Shown: positions 1 through 7,080 of the stretch, one piece after another
Position numbering within the stretch: position 1 is the first letter of the stretch
Layout: each line of letters opens with the position of its first letter
Assembly (NCBI GenBank): GCA_009929525.1
Contig: SAAH01000024.1
Coordinates: 1 to 40,220, forward strand
Source of the DNA: Clostridia bacterium
Lineage (GTDB): Bacteria; Bacillota; Clostridia; Lachnospirales; Lachnospiraceae
Length of the DNA: 40,220 nt
Direction of reading: 5' to 3'
Notes under the pieces: generated by a model
Seen by the model: the letters and a program-made list of their open reading frames with translations, nothing else
Databases searched by the model: none
What the model was told of the DNA's origin: nothing
Position numbers and translations under genes: made by a program

Positions 1-2
1 AA

Positions 3-251
3 GAGCGGGCCGTGGAGATAGCAAATTTTATCATAGAAAACAGTGCTACTGTGCGGCAGACTGCGAAGAAATTTGGGGTATCTAAGAGTACCGTACATAA
101 AGATGTAACAGACCGAATGGAACAGATCAATATCTGTCTGGCGGCGCAGGCAAGGCAGGTACTGGAGCAGAACAAACAGGAACGCCACATCCGGGGCGGG
201 ATGGCAACGAAGGAAAAATATATGCACCAAAGACAGAGCTGGACAGACTAG
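3..251 (+). CDS. spoIIID: Sporulation transcription factor SpoIIID, 5' end outside the window
   Basis: DNA-binding regulator of the mother cell, switching the programme from sigma-E towards sigma-K genes. The open frame runs in from the window edge (E-R-A-V-E-I-A-N-F from position 3), so the start codon lies upstream; the GTG at 12 is an internal Val codon and not the start. The visible part carries the helix-turn-helix (TVRQTAKKFGVSKSTVHKDV), followed by the family's basic tail RHIRGGMATKEKYM. SpoIIID proteins are usually 80-95 aa, so only about ten residues are missing. It ends at TAG 249-251. Identification is from close resemblance to the Bacillus and Clostridium family and is confident. 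Confidence 0.95.
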   Translation, partial: ERAVEIANFIIENSATVRQTAKKFGVSKSTVHKDVTDRMEQINICLAAQARQVLEQNKQERHIRGGMATKEKYMHQRQSWTD

Positions 252-334
252 GCCCATATAGCACAGACCAGGGCGAAATGGCTCAGAAGCTTAACAGACT
301 GAAAAATATATGTGGCAAATATCAAACGAAGCAA

Positions 335-363
335 TTGTAACCACCGAACAAATTTAGTATACT
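335..363 (+). promoter_or_regulatory. Sigma-A-type promoter for the small Nif11-like gene
   Basis: TTGTAA (335-340), 17-bp spacer, TATACT (358-363), in the AT-rich gap after spoIIID and about 55 bp ahead of the next start codon. Both boxes are one or two changes from consensus. It would drive the small gene at 419 and possibly the MATE gene after it. Confidence 0.6.
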
Positions 364-418
364 ATTTTTATTAACCAAATCTCAAATAAAATACAGAAAG
401 GCCAGGTCAAATTAAAAA

Positions 419-697
419 ATGAACACAATAGAACTCTTAGATGCCCTAAAACAAAAAGCTCAAGCAGATCCTCTGATCAGGCAGCAGCTTCTGGAAACGA
501 GAAAATCTTCTCGTCCGCTGGAAGCATTTTGCAAGGCCTGTCAAAGCCTGGGATATCCAATCTACGAGATGGAACTGATCAGCGCAGGAGAGGACTTTTA
601 CGCATCTATGAAGAGAAGTACCAATGGCGGCGGCGAGAATTCACCCATGCTGGAATATCAGGATGATTTTTACGAGCTGTTTTTCGCAGGATTATAA
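419..697 (+). CDS. Small Nif11-like protein (92 aa), function unknown
   Basis: A 92-aa acidic soluble protein with no signal peptide or membrane segment. The first ~50 residues have the helical pattern of Nif11-like domains (LLDALKQKAQADPLIRQQLL, then an AFCKACQSLGYPI segment). The tail contains a Gly-rich turn STNGGGENSPML around residues 67-78, then an acidic/aromatic end (YQDDFYELFF). Nif11-type sequences form leader peptides of some RiPP precursors, but many are simply small proteins of unknown role, and no modification enzyme or peptidase is nearby. The ribosome site is weak (AGG at 404-406). It is followed 91 bp later by a MATE exporter, a suggestive but unproven association. Confident that it is a gene; the family call is moderate. 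Confidence 0.75.
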   Translation: MNTIELLDALKQKAQADPLIRQQLLETRKSSRPLEAFCKACQSLGYPIYEMELISAGEDFYASMKRSTNGGGENSPMLEYQDDFYELFFAGL

Positions 698-788
698 GAG
701 ACAGCGGGAAATCTGCAAGAAAACAGCAATAGCAGCAAAAACTATATAGACATACATTAAGTGACAGATAAAATGGTGGGGGATACAA

Positions 789-2147
789 TTGAATAAAACA
801 AAAGAATCTACACAGGGATATTTTTTCAGCAACAGCAGTTTCAGAAAACTGATCATTCCGCTGCTGATCGAACAGGTTTTGGCGATCACCGTAGGGGTTG
901 CTGATTCGATGATGGTAGCAAGTGCAGGTGAGGCAGCAATGTCAGCGGTCTCACTTGTAGATACTGTTTTTGTACTTTTAATAAATTTGTTTTCGGCATT
1001 GGCAACTGGCGGTGCGGTGATCTGCGGGCAGTACATCGGAAAAAAGAAACCGGAGACAGCCTGTCGTGCGGCTGATCAGCTGGTACTATTTACAGGGATA
1101 TTCTCTGTGGCCGTGATGGCTTTGGCATACATCTGCAAGAACTTTATCCTGCATGGAGTATTTGGAAATATCGAAGCAGCGGTGATGAAAAACTGCAATA
1201 TTTATCTGCTGATCGTGGCGGCATCGATTCCGTTTATCGCTTTATATAATGCAGGAGCCGCTATTTTCCGCTCCATGGGTGATTCAAAAACAGCTATGTA
1301 TATGGCCTTGGTGATGAATGGGATCAATCTGATAGGAAATGCTGTCATGATCTATGGTCTGCATATGGGCGTGGCTGGAGCGGCGATACCGACTTTGATT
1401 TCCCGTATCGTGGCAGCAGTGGTGATCATCTGTATGCTTGCTGATCAGAAAAAAGAAGTTCATCTGGAACTTCCGTTTGAATTTCGGTTTGATAAAAATC
1501 TGCTTAAAAAGATCCTGGGCATAGGCATTCCCAATGGACTGGAAAACAGCATGTTCCAATTGGGCAAGATTTTGGTGCTGAGTATGGCTTCAGGATTTGG
1601 AACGGCAGCGATCGCAGCCAATGCAGTCTGCAACAACATCGCCATGTTCCAGATCCTTCCGGGTATGGCCATTGGATTTGCGGTGCTCACCGTTGTTTCC
1701 CAGTGTGCAGGGGCCGGAGACTATAAGCAGGTGCGCTATTACACAAGAAAATTAATGAAACTTACGTATATATCAAAGATCCTGATCAATATCCTGGTAC
1801 TTGCGGCACTTCCCTGGCTGATAAAATTATATAATTTATCACCGGAAGCTGCGGGCTATACAAAACAAATCATCTGGTATCATGCAGCTTGTGTTGTGAC
1901 CATATGGCCACTCTCATTTTCTTTGCCGAATACTTTGAGAGCTTCTTCCGATGTCAAATATCCGATGATCCTTTCTATCATATCCATGTGGGTATTCCGG
2001 ATAGGCTTCAGCTGGCTGCTGGGTGTAAGAGTTGATATGGGAATCTTTGGAATCTGGGTTGCCATGACCATAGACTGGCTGTTCCGTGCGATATGCTTTA
2101 CCATCCGATATTTTCGGGGACGTTGGGAAATCTCTGTGGAAGGTTAG
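789..2147 (+). CDS. MATE-family multidrug/cation efflux transporter
   Basis: Twelve-helix inner-membrane antiporter of the MATE family, which exports cationic drugs, dyes or metabolites using an Na+ or H+ gradient. The 452-aa length is typical. The N-terminal IPLLIEQVLAITVGVADSMMVA and the repeated hydrophobic spans with the AIPTLISRIVAA motif are characteristic of the family. The start is TTG 789, preceded by a good GGTGGGGG ribosome site at 775-782; no better ATG lies near it. Probably co-transcribed with the small gene upstream (91-bp gap without a terminator). The substrate cannot be predicted. Confidence 0.9.
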   Translation: MNKTKESTQGYFFSNSSFRKLIIPLLIEQVLAITVGVADSMMVASAGEAAMSAVSLVDTVFVLLINLFSALATGGAVICGQYIGKKKPETACRAADQLVLFTGIFSVAVMALAYICKNFILHGVFGNIEAAVMKNCNIYLLIVAASIPFIALYNAGAAIFRSMGDSKTAMYMALVMNGINLIGNAVMIYGLHMGVAGAAIPTLISRIVAAVVIICMLADQKKEVHLELPFEFRFDKNLLKKILGIGIPNGLENSMFQLGKILVLSMASGFGTAAIAANAVCNNIAMFQILPGMAIGFAVLTVVSQCAGAGDYKQVRYYTRKLMKLTYISKILINILVLAALPWLIKLYNLSPEAAGYTKQIIWYHAACVVTIWPLSFSLPNTLRASSDVKYPMILSIISMWVFRIGFSWLLGVRVDMGIFGIWVAMTIDWLFRAICFTIRYFRGRWEISVEG

Positions 2148-2201
2148 GCGAGCCGCCGATAGCAGGTACATCAAGACGTAGGCGAAAGAATGCGTCCCAA
2201 C

Positions 2202-2229
2202 ATATTTCTCCCATGCATCTCATAAGATA
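2202..2229 (+). promoter_or_regulatory. Sigma-E/sigma-K-like (mother-cell) promoter before the cotS-like gene
   Basis: -35-like ATA at 2202-2204 (within CATATT), 16-bp spacer, -10 CATAAGATA at 2221-2229, which fits the CATANNNTA core shared by sigma-E and sigma-K promoters. The implied transcription start (~2236) lies 27 nt ahead of TTG 2263, matching the expected mother-cell expression of a spore-coat gene. Based on known Bacillus consensus; inference. Confidence 0.5.
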
Positions 2230-2262
2230 GATAGAGTGCAGACAAATAAAGGGGGAACAGGA

Positions 2263-3234
2263 TTGTACGATCGTGGTTTGGGGGTTTTGGAACAGTATGG
2301 TCTTGAGGCAAAGTCCGTGGCCAGAGGCAGGGGTGCTCTGATCTGTGAAACACAGCAGGGGCTTAAGATCATCCAGGAATACTGGGGTTCACCCAGAAAG
2401 ATGGAACTTCAGCAAAAACTACAATCCCAATGTCGGGAAATGGGTCAGATACAGGTGGATCTTGTACAGTCAAATCTGGAAGGGCAGGTCATCACTTCGG
2501 ACAAAGAGGGTATACCATACGTGGTACGTGACTGGTTTTGGGGGAGAGAATGTGATGCCCGCTCGGCAGATGATATCAAAAGAAGTGTCCGGGCCATGGC
2601 AGATTTACATACTGTGATGCAGATGGAACCGGAGGAAGCATTGGCACCGTTTGACCTTGTTGAAGAATGCCAAAAGCATAATCGTGAGCTTCGAAAGATA
2701 AGAAAATTTCTTCAGACAAAAAAACGTAAAAATGAATTTGAAATGAGGATGGCGAAAAGCATCTCGATGTTTATTGAACAGGGGGAGCAGACCGTAAATC
2801 AGTTGGAACACTCGGGATATGGGCAGCTTTTGAAAAAAAGCCAGTCCAGCATCTGTCATGGAGAATGTAATCAGCATAATGTAGTATTTACGGAGAAAGG
2901 AATCGCTTTTACGAACTTTGAACATTGGAATTACGGCGTCCAGATGGCGGATCTGTATCAGTTTATGCGCAAGATGCTGGAGAAACATCAGTGGGAACTG
3001 GAACTGGGAAATGAGATGCTAAGGGCATATGAAAGCAGGCGGACTCTCTGTCCGGAAGAAATCGAAGTACTGAAACTATGGCTTTCTTATCCGTGGAAAT
3101 ACTGGAAACTTGCCAATTACTATGTAAATAGTAATAAAGTCTGGATTTCCCAGAAAAATACGGATAAATTGATGCAGACGATCGCATTGATGATTCCATG
3201 GAAGCGTTTTTTGAAAGAATTCGGGGTACGTTAA
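2263..3234 (+). CDS. CotS-family spore coat protein (kinase-like fold)
   Basis: Member of the CotS/YtaA spore-coat family, with a fold related to aminoglycoside phosphotransferases, made in the mother cell and found on the spore surface. Visible hallmarks are the N-terminal YGLEAKSVARGRGALICET segment, DLH in the middle (MADLHTVMQ), and a catalytic-loop-like ICHGECNQHNVVF followed by ITFTN-like FTNFEHW. The Asp normally expected in the Mg-binding loop (DFD/DWE) is absent from FTNFEHW, so kinase activity is doubtful. TTG 2263 is chosen as the start because AGGGGGAA (2250-2257) sits at proper spacing; an in-frame GTG at 2236 coincides with the predicted transcription start. Length from TTG 323 aa, normal for the family. 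Confidence 0.85.
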   Translation: MYDRGLGVLEQYGLEAKSVARGRGALICETQQGLKIIQEYWGSPRKMELQQKLQSQCREMGQIQVDLVQSNLEGQVITSDKEGIPYVVRDWFWGRECDARSADDIKRSVRAMADLHTVMQMEPEEALAPFDLVEECQKHNRELRKIRKFLQTKKRKNEFEMRMAKSISMFIEQGEQTVNQLEHSGYGQLLKKSQSSICHGECNQHNVVFTEKGIAFTNFEHWNYGVQMADLYQFMRKMLEKHQWELELGNEMLRAYESRRTLCPEEIEVLKLWLSYPWKYWKLANYYVNSNKVWISQKNTDKLMQTIALMIPWKRFLKEFGVR

Positions 3235-3368
3235 TTAAAGGTAAATAAGGCGAAAACAGGGAGCTTTTTCTTTTCTTTTCATGGGGAATGGTATATAATG
3301 AGGAAAAGTAGCTGTTAGGGAAATGGAACCATACAGTTATGACAAAAAGATTTTTGGGAGGTACTATG

Positions 3369-5105
3369 ATGGATTACAAAGCAATTTATGAATCATGGCT
3401 GATCAATCCTTACTTTGATGAGGAAACAAAAGATGAATTAAAAGCAATTGCAGATAACGATAATGAAATCAAAGAAAGATTCTACAAGGATCTGGAGTTT
3501 GGTACTGCAGGACTTAGAGGAGTTATCGGTGCAGGAACAAACAGAATGAATATCTATGTTGTAAGAAAGACAACACAGGGTCTGGCTAACTACATTGCAG
3601 CAGTGAACGGACAGTCTAAGGGCGTGGCTATCGCATATGATTCCCGCCGTATGTCACCGGAATTTGCTCAGGAAGCCGCACTGTGTCTGGCTGCAAATGG
3701 AATCAAAGCATATATCTTTGAGACCCTTCGCCCGACACCGGAACTTTCTTATGCAGTCCGCAAGCTGGGATGTATCGCAGGTATCAATATTACAGCCAGC
3801 CACAACCCGCCGGAGTATAACGGATACAAAGTATACTGGGAGGACGGCGCACAGATCACACCGCCTCATGACAGCGGTATCATGGATGAAGTTCAGAAAG
3901 TAACAGATTATAATGATGTTAAGACGATGGACAAAGCGAAAGCGGAAGCAGAAGGTCTTTATATCGTTATCGGAAAAGACATCGATGATGCTTACATGGA
4001 AGAACTGAAGAGTCAGGTCATCCATATGGATGCGATCAAAGCGATGGCAAAAGAATTGAAGATCGTATATTCTCCTCTTCATGGAACCGGCAATGTTCCG
4101 GCAAGAAGAGTTCTGGAAGAACTGGGATTTGAAAATGTATATGTAGTAAAAGAGCAGGAACTGCCGGATGGAGAATTCCCAACAGTAAGCTATCCGAATC
4201 CGGAAGCAGATGAGGCATTTGAATTAGGTCTCAAGCTTGCAAAAGAAGTGGATGCAGATCTTGTACTGGCAACTGATCCGGATGCAGACCGTCTTGGTGT
4301 GCGCGTAAAGGATGCAAAGACAGGAGAGTACCATACACTGACAGGAAATATGTCAGGATGTCTCCTTGAAGAATACGAACTGAGCCAGAGAAAAGCAGTT
4401 AACGGAAGCCTGCCGGCAGATGGAGCTGTTATCAGCACGATCGTTACAACAAATATGGCAGCAGCGATCGCGAAGTCTTATGGACTGCGTTTTATTGAAG
4501 TGCTTACTGGATTCAAGTTTATCGGTCAGCAGATCCTTGGCTTTGAGCAAAAAAAAGAGGGAACCTATCTGTTTGGATTCGAGGAGAGCTACGGCTGTCT
4601 GATCGGTACTCATGCAAGAGATAAGGATGCGATCGTAGCAACTATGGCACTTTGTGAAGCAGCAGCTTATTATAAGACACAGGGAAAAACTCTCTGGGAT
4701 GCTATGCTCGATATGTATGACAAATATGGCTACTATAAAGATGATATTCAGTCTATTACCCTGAAAGGAATCGAAGGACTGGCAAAGATTCAGGAGATCC
4801 TCAATACTCTCCGTACGAATCCGCCGAAACAGATTGGTGAGTATCCGGTAGTATCTGCAAGAGACTATAAGATGGATACGATCGTTGATCTCAAAACGGG
4901 TGAGACAAAAGCTACAGGCCTTCCAAGCTCCAACGTACTTTACTACGACCTGACAGACGATGCATGGGTATGTGTAAGACCTTCTGGAACAGAGCCTAAA
5001 GTAAAATTCTATTATGGTGTGAAGGGAACCTCTCTGGAAGATGCAGATTCCAAATCAGCTGCACTTGGAAAAGAAGTTCTTGCTATGATCGACAAAATGC
5101 TCTAA
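3369..5105 (+). CDS. Phosphoglucomutase / phosphomannomutase (alpha-D-phosphohexomutase)
   Basis: Interconverts hexose 1- and 6-phosphates, linking glycogen or sugar-nucleotide synthesis to glycolysis. Family signatures are present in order: FGTAGLRGVIG near the N-terminus, the phosphoserine loop TASHNPPEYNGYK (about residues 145-157), the metal loop DPDADRLGV (about 300-308), the sugar loop GFEESYG (about 400) and the phosphate-binding RPSGTEPKVKFY near the C-terminus. About 578 aa, typical of the long bacterial PgcA-type enzymes. ATG 3369 is favoured because GGGAGGT (3356-3362) precedes it by 6 nt; ATG 3366 and ATG 3339 are alternatives. A TATAAT (3294-3299) upstream lacks a convincing -35. 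Monocistronic between the cotS-like gene and hup. Confidence 0.95.
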   Translation: MDYKAIYESWLINPYFDEETKDELKAIADNDNEIKERFYKDLEFGTAGLRGVIGAGTNRMNIYVVRKTTQGLANYIAAVNGQSKGVAIAYDSRRMSPEFAQEAALCLAANGIKAYIFETLRPTPELSYAVRKLGCIAGINITASHNPPEYNGYKVYWEDGAQITPPHDSGIMDEVQKVTDYNDVKTMDKAKAEAEGLYIVIGKDIDDAYMEELKSQVIHMDAIKAMAKELKIVYSPLHGTGNVPARRVLEELGFENVYVVKEQELPDGEFPTVSYPNPEADEAFELGLKLAKEVDADLVLATDPDADRLGVRVKDAKTGEYHTLTGNMSGCLLEEYELSQRKAVNGSLPADGAVISTIVTTNMAAAIAKSYGLRFIEVLTGFKFIGQQILGFEQKKEGTYLFGFEESYGCLIGTHARDKDAIVATMALCEAAAYYKTQGKTLWDAMLDMYDKYGYYKDDIQSITLKGIEGLAKIQEILNTLRTNPPKQIGEYPVVSARDYKMDTIVDLKTGETKATGLPSSNVLYYDLTDDAWVCVRPSGTEPKVKFYYGVKGTSLEDADSKSAALGKEVLAMIDKML

Positions 5106-5129
5106 AACAAATAAAAAACCCTAAAATCC

Positions 5130-5158
5130 TTGACAAAACAGGTATGAAAGTATATAAA
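5130..5158 (+). promoter_or_regulatory. Strong sigma-A promoter of hup
   Basis: Perfect TTGACA (5130-5135), 17-bp spacer, TATAAA (5153-5158), about 45 bp ahead of the HU start codon, which has a full AGGAGG (5192-5197). As expected for a highly expressed nucleoid protein. Confidence 0.85.
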
Positions 5159-5203
5159 TAGGTGTAGTAAAATACAATTCTAGATACTTATAGGAGGAAT
5201 ATC

Positions 5204-5479
5204 ATGAACAAAACAGAATTAATTGCAGCTATGGCTGAACAGACACAGTTATCCAAGAAGGACGCAGAAGCTGCTTTAAAAGCATTTATTGACGTTGTAT
5301 CAGAAGAATTAAAGAAAGGTGAGAAAGTGCAGTTAGTTGGATTTGGTACTTTTGAAGTTTCTGAAAGAGCAGCAAGAGAAGGAAGAAATCCTGCAACTGG
5401 TGAGACCATGACGATCAAAGCTTCCAAAGCTCCAAAGTTCAAAGTTGGAAAAGCTTTAAAAGATATGGTGAACGCTTAA
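5204..5479 (+). CDS. hup: DNA-binding protein HU
   Basis: Histone-like dimeric protein that bends and compacts DNA. The 91-aa length and the motifs [44 protein letters not shown] (the DNA-binding arm region with the invariant RNP) and the C-terminal [11 protein letters not shown] are diagnostic. Strong ribosome site TAGGAGGAA (5191-5199). The next gene (rqcP) starts 8 bp after its stop, so the two are co-transcribed. Confidence 0.97.
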   Translation: MNKTELIAAMAEQTQLSKKDAEAALKAFIDVVSEELKKGEKVQLVGFGTFEVSERAAREGRNPATGETMTIKASKAPKFKVGKALKDMVNA

Positions 5480-5487
5480 TTTAAAAT

Positions 5488-5727
5488 ATGAGATTAGATA
5501 AGTTTTTAAAGGTTTCCAGACTGATCAAGAGACGGACCGTGGCAAACGAGGCCTGCGATGCAGGAAGAGTGCTGATCAACGATCGTCCCGCCAAAGCTTC
5601 GGCTCAGGTGAAAAGTGGAGATGTACTGGAGATCCAGTTTGGCAGTAAGGCCGTAAAGGTGGAAGTGTTGGACGTACAGGAAACTGTGAAAAAGGAAGCA
5701 GCTCAGGAGCTGTATCGATATCTGTAG
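5488..5727 (+). CDS. rqcP: S4-domain protein RqcP (YabO), ribosome quality control
   Basis: A 79-aa protein consisting almost only of an S4 RNA-binding domain (MRLDKFLKVSRLIKRRTVANEACDAGRVLINDRPAKASAQVKSGD). In Bacillus, RqcP works with RqcH on stalled 50S subunits to add C-terminal alanine tails. Size, sequence and position directly upstream of yabP match the Bacillus yabO-yabP-yabQ-divIC order. It follows hup by 8 bp and is read from the hup promoter. Confidence 0.92.
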   Translation: MRLDKFLKVSRLIKRRTVANEACDAGRVLINDRPAKASAQVKSGDVLEIQFGSKAVKVEVLDVQETVKKEAAQELYRYL

Positions 5728-5766
5728 ATAACAGTTATTGAGAATTGTCCTTTGACAGTTACAAGA

Positions 5767-5793
5767 ATAGAGCGAAATGACCCTTCATATAAT
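5767..5793 (+). promoter_or_regulatory. Sigma-E-type promoter before yabP
   Basis: ATA (5767-5769), 16-bp spacer, CATATAAT (5786-5793), close to the Bacillus sigma-E pattern (ATA, ~16 bp, CATACANT). It lies 70 bp ahead of the yabP start, and YabP/YabQ are sigma-E products in Bacillus. A TTGACA at 5752-5757 is too far (30 bp) from this -10 box to form a sigma-A promoter. Confidence 0.6.
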
Positions 5794-5862
5794 GTACAGG
5801 GACTTATATATCGGCGAATACCCGGTTATGAGCAAATGGTACAGGATATGGAGGGTCTTTTT

Positions 5863-6147
5863 ATGGAAGAAAAGCAGGGGTCTGATCATCAGCTCATTCT
5901 TCAGGGGCGGAAGAAGGGGTGTCTGTCAGGCGTTGTGAATGTGGTTTCATTTGATTCGGAACAGATTTTTCTCGAGACAACACAGGGGATGCTTACAATA
6001 AAAGGAAAAGAACTCCATGTGAGCCGTCTTCATCTGGAACAGGGAGAGGTGGATGTGGAGGGCTTGGTAGAAAGTTTGGTATACACGGAAAACGGACCAT
6101 ATGGAAAGAAACAGAAGGGCAGCCTGGTCAAAAGGCTGTTTGATTGA
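5863..6147 (+). CDS. yabP: Sporulation protein YabP
   Basis: Small mother-cell protein (94 aa) needed for spore cortex formation in Bacillus; biochemical role unknown. The YabP core is clear: HQLILQGRKKGCLSGVVNV, then QIFLETTQGMLTIKGKELHVSRLHLEQGEVDVEG. ATG 5863 is the start because GGAGGG (5850-5855) sits 7 nt before it; the frame is open upstream to TTG 5752, but that adds 37 residues foreign to the family and overlies the promoter. Its stop overlaps the region just before yabQ, so the two are translationally coupled. Confidence 0.92.
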   Translation: MEEKQGSDHQLILQGRKKGCLSGVVNVVSFDSEQIFLETTQGMLTIKGKELHVSRLHLEQGEVDVEGLVESLVYTENGPYGKKQKGSLVKRLFD

Positions 6148-6149
6148 TC

Positions 6150-6677
6150 ATGAGTGCCTATATGGGGAAAGAACTTCTTCTCTTTACAAAATCCCTCTGG
6201 TATGGCTCTTTCCTTATGATAATATACGATGGTCTGCGGATACTGCGCCGCGTCCTTCCTCACACATCGGTCATAGTGGCGATAGAAGATCTGCTGTTTT
6301 GGATGATCAGCAGTCTCTTTTTATTTTCCAGATTTTTCTGGGAAAATGAAGGAGCGCTCAGAGCCTATCTTTTTGTTGGCACGGTGTTGGGAATGTTGGC
6401 CTGGCATTATTCTCTGAGCAGGATATATGTCGACGTATGCTCCGGAATCATGAATAAAATAAAAAAAATACTGTTGATTCCTGCAAGAAAAGTACTTATT
6501 TTGGTAAAAAGGTTGAAATTATGGGCAAGGAGCGTTAAAATCTCTTTATATATACGTCGAATGGCTGTCTGGAATAAATGGATGGCAAAGAGAGATAGGG
6601 GAGCAGGACATGGAAAAAAAGAAGGGTGCCAAAAAAGGAAGAAATACAAAAGTAAAACGCCGGAGCATCCAGAATAA
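6150..6677 (+). CDS. yabQ: Spore cortex biosynthesis membrane protein YabQ
   Basis: Integral membrane protein (about 175 aa) required for cortex synthesis in Bacillus. The N-terminal half has several hydrophobic spans (LWYGSFLMIIYDGLRILR; DLLFWMISSLFLFSRFFW; YLFVGTVLGMLAWHYS), with the family's YDGLRILRR motif. The C-terminal tail is strongly basic. ATG 6150 is preferred over TTG 6144. The last 68 bases overlap the start of divIC in another frame, a compact arrangement that suggests coupling. It follows yabP with a 2-bp gap. Confidence 0.9.
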   Translation: MSAYMGKELLLFTKSLWYGSFLMIIYDGLRILRRVLPHTSVIVAIEDLLFWMISSLFLFSRFFWENEGALRAYLFVGTVLGMLAWHYSLSRIYVDVCSGIMNKIKKILLIPARKVLILVKRLKLWARSVKISLYIRRMAVWNKWMAKRDRGAGHGKKEGCQKRKKYKSKTPEHPE

Positions 6678-6942
6678 GGCAGCTATGCTGGGAATCAGCG
6701 GAGTTGTCTGTATGCTGTTAGTGATACTTTTACTGGAGGGACGTTCTTTGCAGGATAGGATCCAGGTAAATGAAGATAAAAAAGCGCAGCTGGAAGATCA
6801 GCTTGCTTCGGAGGAAGCACGCACAGGTGAGATTGAAGAACTGCAGGAATATATGCAGAGTGATGAGTATATTGAGAAGATCGCAAAAGAAAAGATTGGA
6901 TTAGTAAAGGACAACGAAATCATATTTAAGGAAAATAATTAA
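6610..6942 (+). CDS. divIC: Septum formation initiator DivIC/FtsB family
   Basis: A 110-aa single-pass membrane protein: basic cytoplasmic N-terminus (MEKKKGAKKGRNTKVKRR), one transmembrane helix (about residues 26-43), then an extracytoplasmic coiled coil (QVNEDKKAQLEDQLASEEARTGE) and the family C-terminal segment YIEKIAKEKIGLVKDNEI. DivIC/FtsB couples with FtsL and DivIB/FtsQ in the divisome. Ribosome site GGGGAGCAGG just upstream inside yabQ. Its position before spoIIE matches Bacillus, but the S1-domain gene yabR is absent here. Confidence 0.92.
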   Translation: MEKKKGAKKGRNTKVKRRSIQNKAAMLGISGVVCMLLVILLLEGRSLQDRIQVNEDKKAQLEDQLASEEARTGEIEELQEYMQSDEYIEKIAKEKIGLVKDNEIIFKENN

Positions 6943-6953
6943 ACTTCGGATTT

Positions 6954-7019
6954 TGTCTAAAAGTTTTCATGACCTTCGGGTTGGATTTGACAACTTTTTC
7001 AAAAAGTGGCATCTATAAT
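6954..7019 (+). promoter_or_regulatory. Probable Spo0A-controlled promoter of spoIIE
   Basis: TTGACA (6987-6992) and TATAAT (7014-7019) are both perfect but separated by 21 bp instead of 17, the same unusual spacing known at Bacillus spoIIE, which needs Spo0A~P to activate sigma-A. Two near-0A boxes (consensus TGNCGAA) are visible: TGTCTAA at 6954-6960 and, on the opposite strand, TGTCAAA covering 6986-6992 and overlapping the -35. Each has one mismatch. Inference from family knowledge. Confidence 0.65.
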
Positions 7020-7080
7020 ACTCCTTTAGGGATAGAAACGTGTTAGCGTGTTTTTAGTCTAATAAGGGGGACAGGGATGC

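Noticed and set aside
5752-5793. TTGACA (5752) with TATAAT (5788) as a sigma-A promoter
   Set aside because: The spacer would be 30 bp. The same region fits a sigma-E promoter far better.
7036-7055. Hairpin AAACGTG/CGTGTTT with T-run in the spoIIE leader as an attenuator
   Set aside because: The stem relies on A-T and two G-U pairs, so it is too weak to support as a terminator from sequence alone.
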